In this document: in pieces, positions 32,289 to 43,650 of the stretch
Position numbering within the stretch: position 1 is the stretch's first letter
Layout: each line of letters opens with the position of its first letter
NCBI GenBank assembly: GCA_031769625.1
Contig: JAUIMM010001587.1
Location: forward strand, 365,906 to 429,905
DNA: 64,000 nucleotides
Origin: Taudactylus pleione
Taxonomy: Eukaryota; Chordata; Amphibia; Anura; Myobatrachidae
Direction of reading: 5' to 3'
The notes under the pieces: model-generated
Database searches by the model: none
The model's input: the letters and a program-made list of their open reading frames with translations, nothing else
Told to the model about the DNA's origin: nothing
Made by a program: the position numbers and the translations under genes

Positions 32289-33263
32289 GGGGTCTATTCA
32301 CGATGTTAATTATCAGGGTCCGAATGGACCCCGATAATTAGCATTCTAACTCTACGCGAGCGCCGGAGCAATTCATCATTGCTCCAATGCGGAGACAGCT
32401 GATCCGAAAATCAGATGTCTCCCCAAAGTGTTACAAGTGCGCATGCATGACCTACGGGTCACGCATGCACACTAGAGCCCCAAAGTCCGGTGGAAGGAGA
32501 CGGACAGTGGGCCTGATTCAGACCCGCTCGCAAGTGCACAGCACTCGCAAGCGGGTCGTGCGCATGCACGAGACCCACCGAGCGACTGAACTTCAGTTGC
32601 TGCGGGTCTCGCTACAAGACGGGGCGGCTGTCGATGGTGAGTGACAGCTCACCCCGTTTTGTAGGCGGGGAGGGGGCGTAGCTGCACAAATGCAGGCATT
32701 CCCTTAGGAATGCCTGGCGATTGTGGGCGGCCCTACTGACATCACTCGTGATGTCAGTAGTGGACTTCCTGCTCTATTAGAGCAGGGAGTCCACTCAGGC
32801 TTGCGAGACCCGAGACCCTACCACTGTCTCCTCGCAAGCCCGATGGGCTCCAGGCCGCTCACAAAAGCTGCAGCGGCCTGAAGAAAAAAAAAAACCTGCC
32901 CTGATTTAGAGCAAGCGGCTCTGAATCAGGCCCAGAGTCCTCTTCAGAACCCGGGACTCCTCTCATAGGGAAGGAGCGTGTTGTGAGCCCCAAGCGGGAG
33001 CAATCGCCATCTGAAGATGTCAAATGCTCCCGCACTCAAGCTCTGAAAATATTGTATTTTCGGAGCTTGATGAATTCTGCCCCCATACTAGTGTATGGGG
33101 AGAGAGGGCCATTCCGCAAGAGGAAGGTAAGCAGGAGATATCTATGATATCTCCTGTTTTACCTTCTTGATGAATGGCCCGATAACTTAATTTCCACAAT
33201 TCCAGGTGAAGACGTTAATTTTCCTCTGCTTTTGTAAAAATTAAGTGACGTTGAATAGACCCC
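32289..33263. mobile_element. TA-flanked MITE nested in hAT element
   Basis: Ends are GGGGTCTATTCA and its complement TGAATAGACCCC, flanked by TA (32287-32288 and 33264-33265), fitting a Tc1/mariner-type nonautonomous element. It contains a further MITE. No protein-coding region. Confidence 0.8.
32509..32933. mobile_element. Harbinger-like MITE, innermost of three nested elements
   Basis: Begins gggcctgattcagacccg and ends with ctgaatcaggccc, close to the ends of the 7.5-kb Harbinger at 1273-8767, so it is probably mobilised by that family or a relative. The flanking triplets agt and aga match at two of three bases. Interior is GC-rich with gatgtcagtagt-type palindromes. Confidence 0.72.
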
Positions 33264-33445
33264 TATATATCTCACTCCGTCCCTCTCTCTCTATCTCCCT
33301 GTCCCTCCCTCTCTTTCTCTCTCCCTCCCTGTCTGTCTGTCTCTCTCTCCCTTCCCCTAATCCCTCTGGCAATTTTATTGATGGGGCCCCCACAACTCAG
33401 TTGCCCCGGGGCCTCCACAAGTCTTAATCCGGCCCTGCCTCCTCC

Positions 33446-34135
33446 TAGGCCCACCTGAGGTCCTGGCTCTTCTAAATCTCTAAGAGGTAGGAAAGAAGAT
33501 ACAGGCAAGTATTTTGAAGCAAGTTCACTTTCAAGAACAACATGACTTGATTTAAAGCTTACGTTCACATAAATGAACACTTGTACATGTACTTGTTAAT
33601 TTTTGAGTATTCTCACCTATTTTAGACGTATTTAATAATGTAATGTAAGCCATAATATCTAAGAGTGTCCCCAACCAAGAGTCTTCTTTTCTCCTCATTT
33701 TCACTTTTTGTTTTCACAGGCGCAAATCATATAGTTTTTTCTAATTCTTTTGATGCGTTAGTACATCAAAAGTTTAGATGCTGGAAGACCAGCCATCATT
33801 TGATGGTGGGCTTCCAATGTTCATGCCTAATCGGAACCATCCAATTAAGACTACAGTGGTTTAAGTGAATTGCTGCTTACCACAGAGCTGATGGCAATTA
33901 ATCAGAAGTCTGCATTATAAAACCGGAAAAAAAAAAAACGGGTATTTTTCTCGATCAGGTCCAGTTGGAATCACAAGTTTCTGTATTTGAAATGACGCAT
34001 TTCTCCGCTATCTGTAGAACTCTGTGTGACCAGGAATCAATCAGAAGAGTTTACCAAACTTCAATAATACAGTACACACTTGATGACACTGGTAAAAACA
34101 AGATCACCAAAATTGAAAGCGGATCATACAATGAT
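33446..34135. other. no gene recognised
   Basis: No coding pattern I can support. The left part may continue the Gypsy LTR interrupted by the hAT element. Confidence 0.4.
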
Positions 34136-34142
34136 TAATAAA

Positions 34143-34203
34143 CGTGTATATATATATATATATAGATAGATACATATATACATACACACACATACATACA
34201 CAC
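34143..34203 (+). repeat. microsatellite (TA)n, GATA and TACA
   Basis: A run of TA dinucleotides followed by gata and tacacaca-type repeats lies at the 3' end of the minus-strand Penelope-like fragment. Penelope-like elements often abut such simple repeats. Confidence 0.85.
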
Positions 34204-35255
34204 TTCTCCGTGGCGGCACTCTGCAATAACTTCACTGGACACAGGTAAAGCTTCAACGTTTCGATGTTTTACTGATATATCGTCATCAGGATATAAAATG
34301 CATATAATAAAAACACACGACACCATCACCACTCCTCGTGCTCACGGCTTCCGGGTCCCGTCTGGCGTCGCCCACAAATGCCAGTAGCTATGGATACAAC
34401 AATCAACAATGTGACACAACGAAAATCCAGCTCTAGTGAGACTGTAACCTTATAATTCAGATAAATATTACATGTCCGCTATACAGTAACCAAGACTGTT
34501 CATTAAGAAGTAACAGCCTGTCTGGTTAACCACCTCGTATCCCATCATTCCAAAATAAATTATTATATACTGTATTCTCATGATAAGTGCCACCCTATAT
34601 GGGGATCAGAGTAATAGACACAATCAGACATCTCATTTCTATAGATAATATTAGCCCTGATCAGAACCTACCATTATATTAACCAATTCACAAGCACTAA
34701 GCTAATACAGACATCATAGAAAACAGTGTAAACTCAGGCTTTCACTTAGGCCCTTTGGTAACAACGTACCTAATTTGTAAATCCACCGGGATTCACATTG
34801 CAGGAGTTTCCTAGATCGACCCCGCCATCCCCCCCCCCCAACATGTAGCGTAACGTAGATAGATTGCGGCCGGCTTGTACAAAATACCGGGCCAGCGGTT
34901 GATCACTTGTCCCGGTATTAATGGCCGACCTGATAGCTGAGAGATGCAAAGCCATACGTTCCCGTAAGCTTCTGTCGGTCTTTACTATGTAAACTAATCC
35001 ACCGGGGCAAGTGATCATGTATACCACAAATATTGTGGTACAACTCAACCTGTGACGAATCGAAAAACGTCTGCCACTGTGGGTGCGATCGCCAATAGTA
35101 AGATAGCGACAGGTCAGGCAGTTCAGGTACCTGAAGCATCCATTTTTCTGTGCCAAAAAATAAATGTGGTATCTCATTCTTGATCTTATTGATGTCAGTT
35201 TTCACTACCCAACTACATATATTTTTACCACGTGTAGAACACGGCATCAGTGTGG
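34204..35255 (-). pseudogene. Penelope-like element, GIY-YIG endonuclease region and pseudo-LTR
   Basis: On the minus strand, from about 35250: a basic segment with KNGCFRYLNCLTCRYL (Cys cluster), then CTTIFVVYMITCPGGLVYIV and RSLRERMALHLSAIR, the order found in the GIY-YIG endonuclease of Penelope-like elements, then QPLARYFVQAGRNLSTLRYM. The Tyr of the second GIY-YIG half is altered (VYIVKT). Downstream (about 34230-34290) lies a gaaacgttgaagctttac-like stretch typical of the pseudo-LTR. Frames shift once and the reverse transcriptase is absent. It is a 5'-truncated copy. Confidence 0.78.
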
Positions 35256-35394
35256 TGTCTCTTAGGTTTAACTCCGGATCATTCTGAATTACTGGCCAGT
35301 GTTTTTTGGTAATGTTATTAATAGACAGACTATTGTATTAAAGTGATTCACCCAGGGCCATCTTTTCTTCTTACATTCCTTCCCCTTGTGTCCC

Positions 35395-36110
35395 AAAAGG
35401 AAATCTGGAGTTTATGCACCTTGATGCAAGAGAAATGTTGAGCTTCTCGGATGTGGAAGCAGAAGCAATTTTAAGTAAACTTAAATTGGATGATGATTTA
35501 TGCACTGTGACACCGGAGAATTTATTTAGTTGCTTAAATTTAAGCAAAAAATAGTGACTATCTTTATCATAGTATAAGTCTCTCTGATTATTACAGTAAT
35601 AAACAGATCTCAAGAGGAATACGCATTAAAAATATGCCGACCATTGGCAGAGATAGCAGTTTTAAACAAGTGCTCCATGGACTTACTCTTACTGGTGGTG
35701 GAGTAGTCCACAAGGGAGCAAAATTGCATCAAGCAAAAGATTGCGGATTTTGAAAAATTGCACAAATCTACCCTGATACAGGATGTCGGTAATGCATGGA
35801 TGGAGAAACTGAGTACGAATATGGAGCAATACAAACGGGATTTAATTGCTTTAAAAAAAGAAAAACTACACAAAGTGCAACTTGATCAATAATTCTAGTC
35901 AACAGAATGACAGCACCAAATTCTTTAAAAACTGCCGAATAAGACCACGTTATAGAGATCTGGAGGTTTCCAGTACCTCACAGATTGAGTCTGAAGCAGG
36001 ACCCTCTAATTCATCCTCTGGTTCATTCCCTTTAGGAACACAAACACGGTCTATGATCCTAACTCCAGGCACAAGAGAACGAGGAGGGCCAAACAAAACA
36101 CGAGGCAGAG
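35395..36110 (+). pseudogene. N-terminal region of a retroelement ORF, probably Penelope-like
   Basis: The plus strand encodes a coiled, charged segment (IADFEKLHKSTLIQDVGNAW, then EKLSTNMEQYKRDLIALKKE), a stop, and TKFFKNCRIRPRYRDLEVS with a Ser-rich linker. Such a coiled N-terminus before the reverse transcriptase is common in Penelope-like ORFs, and Penelope endonuclease sequence follows at 37640, but the RT between them is missing. Identity is inferred from position and style. Confidence 0.4.
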
Positions 36111-36121
36111 CATGCAGGAGG

Positions 36122-36256
36122 CCACCACACTCTATGTTCCGGGCGCAACGCCCGGCACCACCACGCTCTATGTTCCGGGCGCAACGCCCGGCACCACCAC
36201 GCTCTATGTTGCGCCCGGAACCACCACGCTCTATGTCCGGGCGCAACGTCCGGCAA
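36122..36256 (+). repeat. 36-bp tandem repeat, about 3.5 copies
   Basis: The unit ccaccacgctctatgttccg followed by an ggcgcaacgcc palindrome repeats from 36122, with the third copy shortened. The unit contains a small inverted repeat (ccgggcg/cgcccgg). A multiple of three, it stays open in several frames. Confidence 0.85.
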
Positions 36257-36536
36257 GAGACCTCTGCCGCCCGACACTTCGCATTCCCCCCCCCCTCCAC
36301 CACCACCACTATGTGCAATGTTTCCTGGTCACCCTTAATGTGTCCCTGTTGCCAAGGGCACGGGTGCCGGAAGTGACGCTAACACTTGTTCACGTTAGTG
36401 ACTCCTAGACGCGGCGCATTGGGGCAGGGGACGCTGTATTGGGACGGGGGAAGGTGCCAAGCCAGTGAATGCTGCTATGCGACAGGTAGGTGCCGGGCAG
36501 CGGACGCTGCATTGGGATGTTCTGCCCATTGTCTAA

Positions 36537-36869
36537 GGTGCCCATACACAGGACGATTTTTTTACACGATATGGCCAGTTACGACAGGTTGGACAGACCA
36601 ATCAAAATCATGTGAAAATAGGTGTATTTTGTGTGTTCTGCGACCCCCGATGCACGTCCCCGCCATCGTCTAGTTGGATCGCAGATCAGAGATTTACGGT
36701 CTTTTGAGTACAATGTGATACACTTCTATGCATCTTATCCTATGATCGTAACGATCAGTAGTACACCATTTGACCACATCTTATTAAAAATTTCAAAGGA
36801 AGAATTTCAAGGGCAATCGTACAACTGATCTTACCAACTTTGAATCGCACAGTGTATGGGGGCCTTAAG
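36537..36869. mobile_element. hAT-like MITE, 333 bp
   Basis: Inverted ends ggtgcccatacac at left and gtgtatgggggcc near the right end; the 8-bp sequence ttgtctaa flanks both sides (36529-36536 and 36870-36877). The right end carries a few extra bases (ttaag), so the exact terminus is uncertain. No coding capacity. Confidence 0.62.
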
Positions 36870-36879
36870 TTGTCTAAAG

Positions 36880-37557
36880 TTTGGCAAAGGCAAGATGTTA
36901 ATTTAACAGAAATAGACCCTATCTTGAAAGCTACAAAAATATGCATCATGGAACTGAAAGACACACCTTCTACTCATTTTAAAAATCTCCATCTACATCT
37001 TGCTGGTGAATGGTCAGACTTTAAAAGTAAATTGTTCTGATGCTAATGCTACTGCTTTTATGAAAAATATCTATGGAAAATACAGACAACTTATTAACCA
37101 CCTAGAAGCAAGATTTCCAGATATGCCAATCATATCCTGTTTTTCCTGAGTTTCAATACAGAGAACCATGATAAAAATGAGGCTTGTGATTCTTTTTGAG
37201 CATTATTCTAAAAATGGAAGTCCCGCAATCTTAAACTATGCAAATAGTAAACTAGAATGGGCAGTTGCATCAAAATTATTTGAACTAGAATCCTACAAAA
37301 ATCTACATTCAAAACAAATAATGCATAAATTTTCAACTACAATTGAGCTCAAAGAATTTTTTCCAAATTTAACTAAACTAGCTTCTATTGGACTGACCAT
37401 ACCTGTAAACACAGCTGAATGTGAAAGTGGATTTTCTACTCTAAAACTAAATAACCTGATGCTGATTTCACAAGAGGGACCAGATCCTACAGACTTTGAT
37501 TATGAAAAAGCTGCAGACTACTGGGCCTCTAAGAAGTGGAGAATTAATAATATTTAA
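36880..37557 (+). pseudogene. hAT-family transposase C-terminal remnant
   Basis: Frames give ILKATKICIMELKDTPSTHF and, in the ORF from 37168, LEWAVASKLFELESYKN, FPNLTKLASIGLTIPVNTAE, CESGFSTLKLNNLM, LISQEGPDPTDFDYEKAADY and WASKKWRI before TAA. The TAECESGFSTLK block is the C-terminal dimerisation motif of hAT transposases and of domesticated relatives such as ZNF862-type proteins. The expected arginine/lysine-rich segment after STLK is shortened. The N-terminal catalytic part is lost. Confidence 0.78.
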
Positions 37558-37639
37558 GTTTAAATCATTATAAGGTCCGGAATTTAAACATTTTATTATT
37601 GCGAAAGCCCCCACCCGGCTACTTCTTGATGCCACCCGG

Positions 37640-38620
37640 CCAAAACAAAATTCTGGGGAGAACACTGCATTTGTTCCAACTACAGGAGTTGATACCTTTA
37701 AACTGAATCGGTTGGATATCTCTAGATTAAATCGTGAAGAGAAATCTACACACTTTCCGAGTACCAAAAAGGACTGTTTTCGCTGTCTTGGGTGTGTTAC
37801 CTGCAGGTCATTACTTGCAGGCAACACGTTTAGTCATCCCCACAATGGCAAAAAGGTACAAAATTAACTTTGCCCTAACCTGCTCTACCACCTATGTTAT
37901 CTATATGCTTACATGCCCTTGAGGCTTATCATATGTAGTTAAAGCGCAAAGACAGTTAAAGGAGCGCATGGCATGGCGCTCCACCACTCAGCAATATTAC
38001 AGGCTCTCTAAAGTGGATCTAGCGAGCAACCAGTGGTTCGTCACTGTGCTCGATTTAAGCACAGTGTAGCATCTATGAGGGCTATCATGATTGACCATGT
38101 ACCCCCTTTATTAAGGAGGTAACAGGAATAAAATTCTCATGCAAAAGGAAAGTAAATGGATTTTTGTCCTAAATACAATTGCTCTGAGGGGCCTTAATGA
38201 ATCCTTAGGCCTTCATTGCTTTTTTTAGACGGTACCAACTTTCTTTTGTATACTAGGTGCATTTGCTATTATTACATGTCGCTTGATAGCTTAAGGATCT
38301 TTTTCGCTTCTGATATTCTAATATGTTTACTTTAATGCCTTAATGTGTATTCTGTTTAGTTACTCACTTGCCTTGAGGTGGCAATTGTGTATTTTATGGT
38401 ACTTAGATGTACTTTATGTTTGTTACATATTGATTGACTTATTTATTGTATGTTATGTGCATTGTTGTAGGTTGCCTAGCAACTGTTTTTCTCAGTCACA
38501 CTTGCATGCAGGCGCCGGCTGATGATGTCATGTAGCTTGCGATGTCGGGTCTCAGCGCACAGCTCCGGGTGTTAGGCGCTGGCGTTCTGCAGGTAAGTGC
38601 ATTTTAATTGTGGTTATATA
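37640..38620 (+). pseudogene. Penelope-like element, endonuclease region and pseudo-LTR, left part
   Basis: The plus strand reads CFRCLGCVTCRSLLAGNTFS and, in the next frame, KYKINFALTCSTTYVIYMLT then CP and a stop, LSYVVKAQRQLKERMA, and later ESKWIFVLNTIALRGLNES. These are the Cys cluster, GIY-like half and terminal WIF-LNT motif of Penelope-like endonucleases. After a noncoding tail a Tc1 element is inserted at 38621; the pseudo-LTR resumes at 40242. Stops and shifts make it dead. Confidence 0.78.
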
Positions 38621-40241
38621 CAGTCAGGTGCATAATTATTGGGACATTGACAGACTTTTCATATTTTGGCCTCTTCACCACCACAATGGCTTTGAAATGA
38701 AACAAACAAGATGTGCTTTAACTGCAGACTTTCAGATTTAATTTGAGGGTAATTACATCCAAATCAGGTGAACGGTGTAGGAATTACAACGGTTTCTATA
38801 TGTGCCTCCCACTTTTTAAGGGGCCAAAAGTAATGGGACTATCAACTCAAAAGCTATTTCATGGACAGGTGTGGGCTATTCCCTCGTTATTTCTTTATCA
38901 ATTAAGCAGGTAAAAGGTCTGGAGTTGATTCTAGGTGTGACATTTGCATTTGGAATCAGTTGCTGTCGACTCTCAATATGAGATCCAAAGAGCTGTCACT
39001 ATCAGTGAAGCAAGCCATTATTAGGCTGAAAAATCAAAACAAACCCATCAGAGAGATAGCAAAAACATTAGGTGTGGCCAAATCAACTGTTTGGAACATT
39101 CTTAAAAAGAAAGAACGCACCGGAGAGCTCAGCAGCACCAAAAGACCCGGAAGACCACGGAAAACAACTATGGTGGATGACAGAAGAATTAATTCCCTGG
39201 TGAAGAAAAACCCCTTCACAACAGTTGGCCAAATCAAGAACACTCTCCAGGAGGTAGGGGTATATGTGTCAAAGTCAACAATCAAGAGAAGAGTTCACAA
39301 GAGTGAATATAGAGGGTTCAGCACAAGATGTAAACCATTGGTGAGCCTCAAAAACAGGAAGACCAGATTAGAGTTTGACAAACAACATCTAAAAAAGCCA
39401 TTACAGTTCTGGAACAACATCCTATGGACAGATGAGACAAAGATCAACTTGTACCAGAGTGATGGGAAGAGAGAGAAGAGTATGGAGAAGGAAAGGAACT
39501 GCTCATGATCCAAAACATACCACCTCATGGCGTGGGCATGTATGGCTGCCAATGGAACTGGTTCCCTTGTATTTATTGATGATGTGACTGCTGACAAAAG
39601 CAGCAGAATTAATTCTGAAGTGTTTCGGGCAATATTATATGCTCATATTCAGTCAAATGCTTCAGAACTCATTGGACGGAACTTCACAGTACAGATGGAC
39701 AATAACCCGAAGCATACTGCAAAATCAACCAAAGAGTTTGTTAAGGCTAAAAAGTGGAATGTTATGCAATGGCCAAGTCAATTCCCTGACCTGAATCCGA
39801 TTGAGCATGCATTTCACTTGATGAAGACAAAACTGAAGGGAAAATGCCCCAAGAACAAGCAGGAACTGAAGACATTTGCAGTAGAGGCCTGGCAGAGCAT
39901 CACCAGGGATGAAACCCAGCATCTGGTGATGTCTATGCGTTCCAGACTTCAGGCTGTAATTGCCTGCAAAGGATTTGCAACACAGTATTAAAAAGTGAAA
40001 GTTAGATTTAGGATTGTTTAGTCCCATTACTTTTGGCCCCTTAAAAAGTGGGAGGCACATATAGAAACCGTTGTAATTCCTACACCGTTCACCTGATTTG
40101 GATGTAATTACCCTCAAATTAAATCTGAAAGTCTGCAGTTAAAACACATCTTGTTTGTTTCATTTCAAAGCCATTGTGGTGGTGAATAGAGGCCAAAATA
40201 TGAAAATTCTGTCAATGTCCCAATATTTATGCACCTGACTG
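38621..40241 (+). mobile_element. Tc1-like transposon with about 215-bp inverted repeats, 1621 bp
   Basis: Begins CAGTCAGGTGCATAA and ends TGCACCTGACTG, with TA on both sides (38619-38620, 40242-40243). The inverted repeats extend over roughly 215 bp, from 38621 to about 38840 and from about 40020 to 40241, with few mismatches. It holds one transposase gene in the plus direction. With CAG at each end, its excision would leave TACAGTA or TACTGTA. Confidence 0.93.
38978..39991 (+). pseudogene. Tc1-like DD34E transposase
   Basis: Starts MRSKELSLSVKQAIIRLKNQ with the paired-like helix-turn-helix (IREIAKTLGVAKSTVWNIL), the GRPRKTT hook linking to a second DNA-binding half, WTDETKINLYQ with the first Asp, VQMDNNPKHTAKS with the second Asp, and FPDLNPIEHAFHLMK with the Glu, 34 residues further. 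It ends ACKGFATQY and TAA. A GAGA-type 4-bp expansion near 39470 shifts the frame, and a deletion removes the KHGGGSV block before MAWACMAANG. Otherwise it is nearly full length, so the loss is recent. Confidence 0.92.
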
Positions 40242-40375
40242 TATGTCTGCTTGTATTTTGTTTATTTTGTGTACTGCTGTCCCTGTGGAAGGGTGAAACC
40301 CCAAAACGTTGTATGATGCAATAAAGGACTGTTTCATCTTTATCAACTTTAAAATCTACTGAGTGCTGCCCTTCT
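40242..40375 (+). mobile_element. Penelope-like pseudo-LTR, right part
   Basis: Continues the element interrupted by the Tc1: ggaagggtgaaaccccaaaa then cgttgtatgatgcaataaag and gagtgctgcccttctg, the typical GAAACCCCGAAACGTTG...ATAAAG...GAGTGCTGCC order of a Penelope 3' end, followed directly by a (TA)n tract. Confidence 0.68.
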
Positions 40376-40379
40376 GTTC

Positions 40380-40380
<1 letters not shown>

Positions 40381-40414
<34 letters not shown>
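40381..40414 (+). repeat. (TA)n microsatellite
   Basis: A run of TA dinucleotides directly after the Penelope-like 3' end. Confidence 0.95.
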
Positions 40415-40419
<5 letters not shown>

Positions 40420-41460
40420 CTCTTTCCTTCTCTCTATATATGTATAGTGGATTAATACACATCAGTACCACACATAGGGTCCTGGGTTCAAGTCTAACTG
40501 AGGACTAGAGATCTTTATTGATAATAGATATAATTATTTTATATTATTTTATTTACTTGCACATTATTATTATTATTCATAGGCTGTAAACAGTTCAGAT
40601 ACATATATCAGAGTATTCCTGCATATTTTTTCCTCGTTTATCGCTTACTAAAGTGGTGCGGCCCACCCTGACGTAGGATTCCCCACTATCTTCATCTCAA
40701 CTTCAGGAATGAAGGTTTATGTGTCATGAGAAGCAAGACTATGCATGTCATTTCCATAGAATCTTATGACTGAAAATAGCTAGCTATATACTGTACGTCT
40801 GTGTGCTGAGAATCAGATAACTAATGGCGCAAAACACTGCAAAATTACAAAGAGACTGATTGTTGGGTGAAGGCTGCATTTCTTACTGATAGAGATAGTT
40901 CATTTTGGAAGAGCAGTCTTGTGGAAGTTGGTTGGGTAACAGCCTATTCAGGTTTTTATCAGCTAATTTGCCTAATCTAATGTATGTCCTTTACTCGCCA
41001 CCCACCCAAAAATGAAGAAAAAAAATAAAAACAGGCTTGATTAGGAAAGTGGTGGAAGCTGGGATGTAAAAAAACATTCTGTAAAAAAACATTCTGTGAA
41101 TTTGCCTTTTACTTTACGTGGGTTCAGGCATTATTTGAAGGACACATTAGGAGTCGATAACTTTAAACAAGAGTTAACTAATTTTATATTGTTGTTCATG
41201 TTATATTGATTTTCAGTTGCACATGCGAGGGATCAGAAAAGTTACTGTAAAATATTTTCTGATTATTATAGCAGTTTGCCACACCGTAACAAGTCAGCTA
41301 ATACAGTATCTCTTCCTCACTTCTCTGTCTGTACAGGTGGAAATTGTGGCACGAGTATTATATTTCACTGACCCAAATAAACAGGACATGGATTTTTTCA
41401 AGGACATCAGTAATAAAAAAATATCTTTTCTTTAAACAATTTAGGTCTATCGGGCTCACG
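40415..41460. other. no gene recognised
   Basis: No supported gene. A possible decayed Harbinger exon may lie near 41330-41440, after a tctgtacag acceptor-like site, because Harbinger exons resume beyond the L1, but I cannot read a domain in it. Confidence 0.35.
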
Positions 41461-41853
41461 GAATCAGTATGATTTAATGCCGGCCGCACGGCCGGCGGAA
41501 ATCCCGACAGCGGAAGCCAGCAGTGAAGATCCCGACAGGTAAGTATATTTTCTATTTACTAACCTAACCTCCCCCCATAACCCTACCTTAGGGGTGTCTA
41601 ACCCTAACCTCCCCCCCAAGTGCCTCACCCATAACCCTAACCTTCCCCGGGGGTACCTAAGTCCCCCGCGGGAGCCCGTAACTTAACCCTCCGTGCCCGG
41701 CTTACCTTTGATCGGTTAGCCAGGTGTCGGGCTCCCGGTGTGGGTCTAATGACAGGTGTCGGGATTTTGACGCCTTTCATTAAACACTTGACGGGATTAC
41801 AGTCGGGATGCCGACGATTGGCATTTACACCGTCGGCATCCCGACTGCATACC
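41461..41853. mobile_element. MITE with 9-bp flanking repeat
   Basis: A GC-rich element with cccgac/gtcggg palindromes near both ends, flanked by gggctcacg (41452-41460) and gagctcacg (41854-41862), 8 of 9 identical. The interior contains cctaaccctaacct-like runs that mimic telomere repeats. The ends are only weakly inverted, so the superfamily is undecided. Confidence 0.6.
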
Positions 41854-42132
41854 GAGCTCACGAGCCAAACCCAGTTTATAAAGTTCCCAAACAAAAAACT
41901 TCCGGTTTCGGCGAGAATGGAGTAGGAAGCATCTCTGCTGAGCTGTTACCCATCCGCCGTTTACCATTGTTAAAGCCACATGCGGCTTTCAGTTTGCAGC
42001 CCCCCTGCCAGCCTTACCTGTAGGAGAGCCGTCTCCCATCGGATGGAGAAATTCTACTCCTCCACGATGCCGGGGAAACCGCTGAGGGGAAACCGCTGAG
42101 AGCAAACGAGTGATCGCGCAACCGCGCCCAAG

Positions 42133-42980
42133 ATGGCTGCCGCTCCGGTCACAGACGCCAGTCAGCTAATGCCTTTGCCACAACAAGACCTGAAGGAACA
42201 GGGCAAAATATCCTCTAGGGCTGCTTCTCCAGCCCCACCAGGTACTGTGATCACTCCCCTTACTTATCAGAATATAAAACAGGCAGTGAAAGAAACAGTT
42301 CAGCCATTACTCGCTGAACAGGCTAAAACGTAAGCAGCAGCATTGCAACAGGCGGTTAATGACATTAAAAGTCAATATAAACAACTGTCTATAAACAACT
42401 GTCAAAGAGACTCCTCACTGTTGAACATCAAGTAGGGGACAATTTCCAAGAGTTAAACACTCTGAAAGATCTTACAGCTTCTTTATATAATCAGATTCGC
42501 AGGTATGGGAGAAGTTGGACGATCTGGAAAACAGATCCTGCAGGAACAATCTCAGAATAGTTGGCATCCCTGAGTCTATTAAGGGACCGGGCTTTATACA
42601 AATTTCTAAAGCAATCTCTCCCAAAATTGCTAGATATAGAGGAGGAATGTGGAGATCTAGTAATTGAAAGGGCACACAGAACAGGTCCAATTAGGTAATC
42701 GAATCCATCCAGACCAAGAGCAGATCTCTTTAAATGCCTCAACTTTCTGCACAAAGAAGCTATGTGTAATGCATCCAGACGGAAAATCCTTATCTCCCAA
42801 GATTACTCACCGGAGCTGACAAGATTACGCAAAGCCTTCTCTCCAGTATGCACACAGCTGGTCAAAGTAGGTTGCAAATTTGCGCTGTTATATCCCGCTC
42901 GCTTCTGATTATTTGAGGGCAACTCCTTTAAAGATTTTATGTATGCACAGGATGCTGAGGCTTATCTATTGGAATAATCG
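42133..42980 (+). pseudogene. L1 ORF1 protein
   Basis: The RNA-binding protein of the L1. Starts MAAAPVTDASQLMPLPQQD, with a Pro/Ser-rich N-terminus and a helix (YQNIKQAVKETVQPLLAEQ), then, in shifted frames, a short coil, an RNNLRIVGIPESIK-like block, LPKLLDIEEECGDLVIERAH, and a C-terminal domain with RRKILISQDYSPELTRLRK and VGCKFALLYPARF. Stops at about 42331 and shifts thereafter inactivate it. Confidence 0.78.
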
Positions 42981-43650
42981 CAAGATGCTACTGGATCCCA
43001 TTCATCTCAACAGGCACACCTTTTCTCAAGATTAAAATGTTTTGAGAATCATTAAATGTACCTGATCTTTTATGCTCATCTTATATTCTGATGAATAATT
43101 ACTGCAGGTAATATAGATGATGATTCATATTGGACCAACTAGTTTAACCATTCTGCTGTATTATTGATATCTTCAGCTCAAAAATTATTTGAACATTTTA
43201 AGTATCAATCGTTGGCTACTGATGTGATGATGTTATAACAGTTTTATATTACTCAGGAATTTCTGTTTGCTATAACTTGTTTTAAATGCTCTGTCCGAAT
43301 ATTACATTTAGTACCATATTCCTCACAGGGCTGCAAACCGTTTTGAAAACTATTTGTTAGATGTTGGATACGGGTTAGGAGCTATTTGCTCCATTCCCTA
43401 ATAATTTGACTAAAATGGCTATCACCGCGAAGTTCTATATTCAATATTTCTTGAGGTCTTGTTTAGGCCTCACCTACCTGTTCTATATTGTGACATTTTG
43501 TTTGTATTGTCCTCCCTACCTAATGTGTCTTCCTACCCCCCTTCGTACCTTACTCATTAACGCCAACTGGAAATACAAGTTTCCTGATCTTGGATTATCT
43601 TCCAGGACCCTCTTCTCTCGATTTCATATACAAAAAATGCTGCAATAAAT

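Larger units (their letters stand above)
31756..33437. mobile_element. hAT-type element, host of nested insertions
   Basis: Begins CAGGGCAGGATTA and ends TAATCCGGCCCTG, imperfect inverted ends, and is flanked by the perfect 8-bp duplication cctcctcc (31748-31755 and 33438-33445), as expected for hAT. The end regions share ggggcccccac blocks on opposite strands. It contains CT-rich low-complexity tracts around 32110-32290 and 33270-33360 and another element at 32289-33263. No transposase was seen, so it is non-autonomous. Confidence 0.85.

Noticed and set aside
34143..34203. TA-rich tract as a possible promoter or origin
   Set aside because: It is a simple microsatellite at the end of a Penelope-like element.
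36059..36318. Long overlapping frames on both strands around 36.1-36.3 kb
   Set aside because: They result from a 36-bp GC-rich tandem repeat whose length is a multiple of three; no domain is present.
41560..41700. cctaaccctaacct runs resembling interstitial telomere repeats
   Set aside because: The runs are irregular, short and lie inside a MITE flanked by a 9-bp repeat, so they are element sequence rather than telomere DNA.
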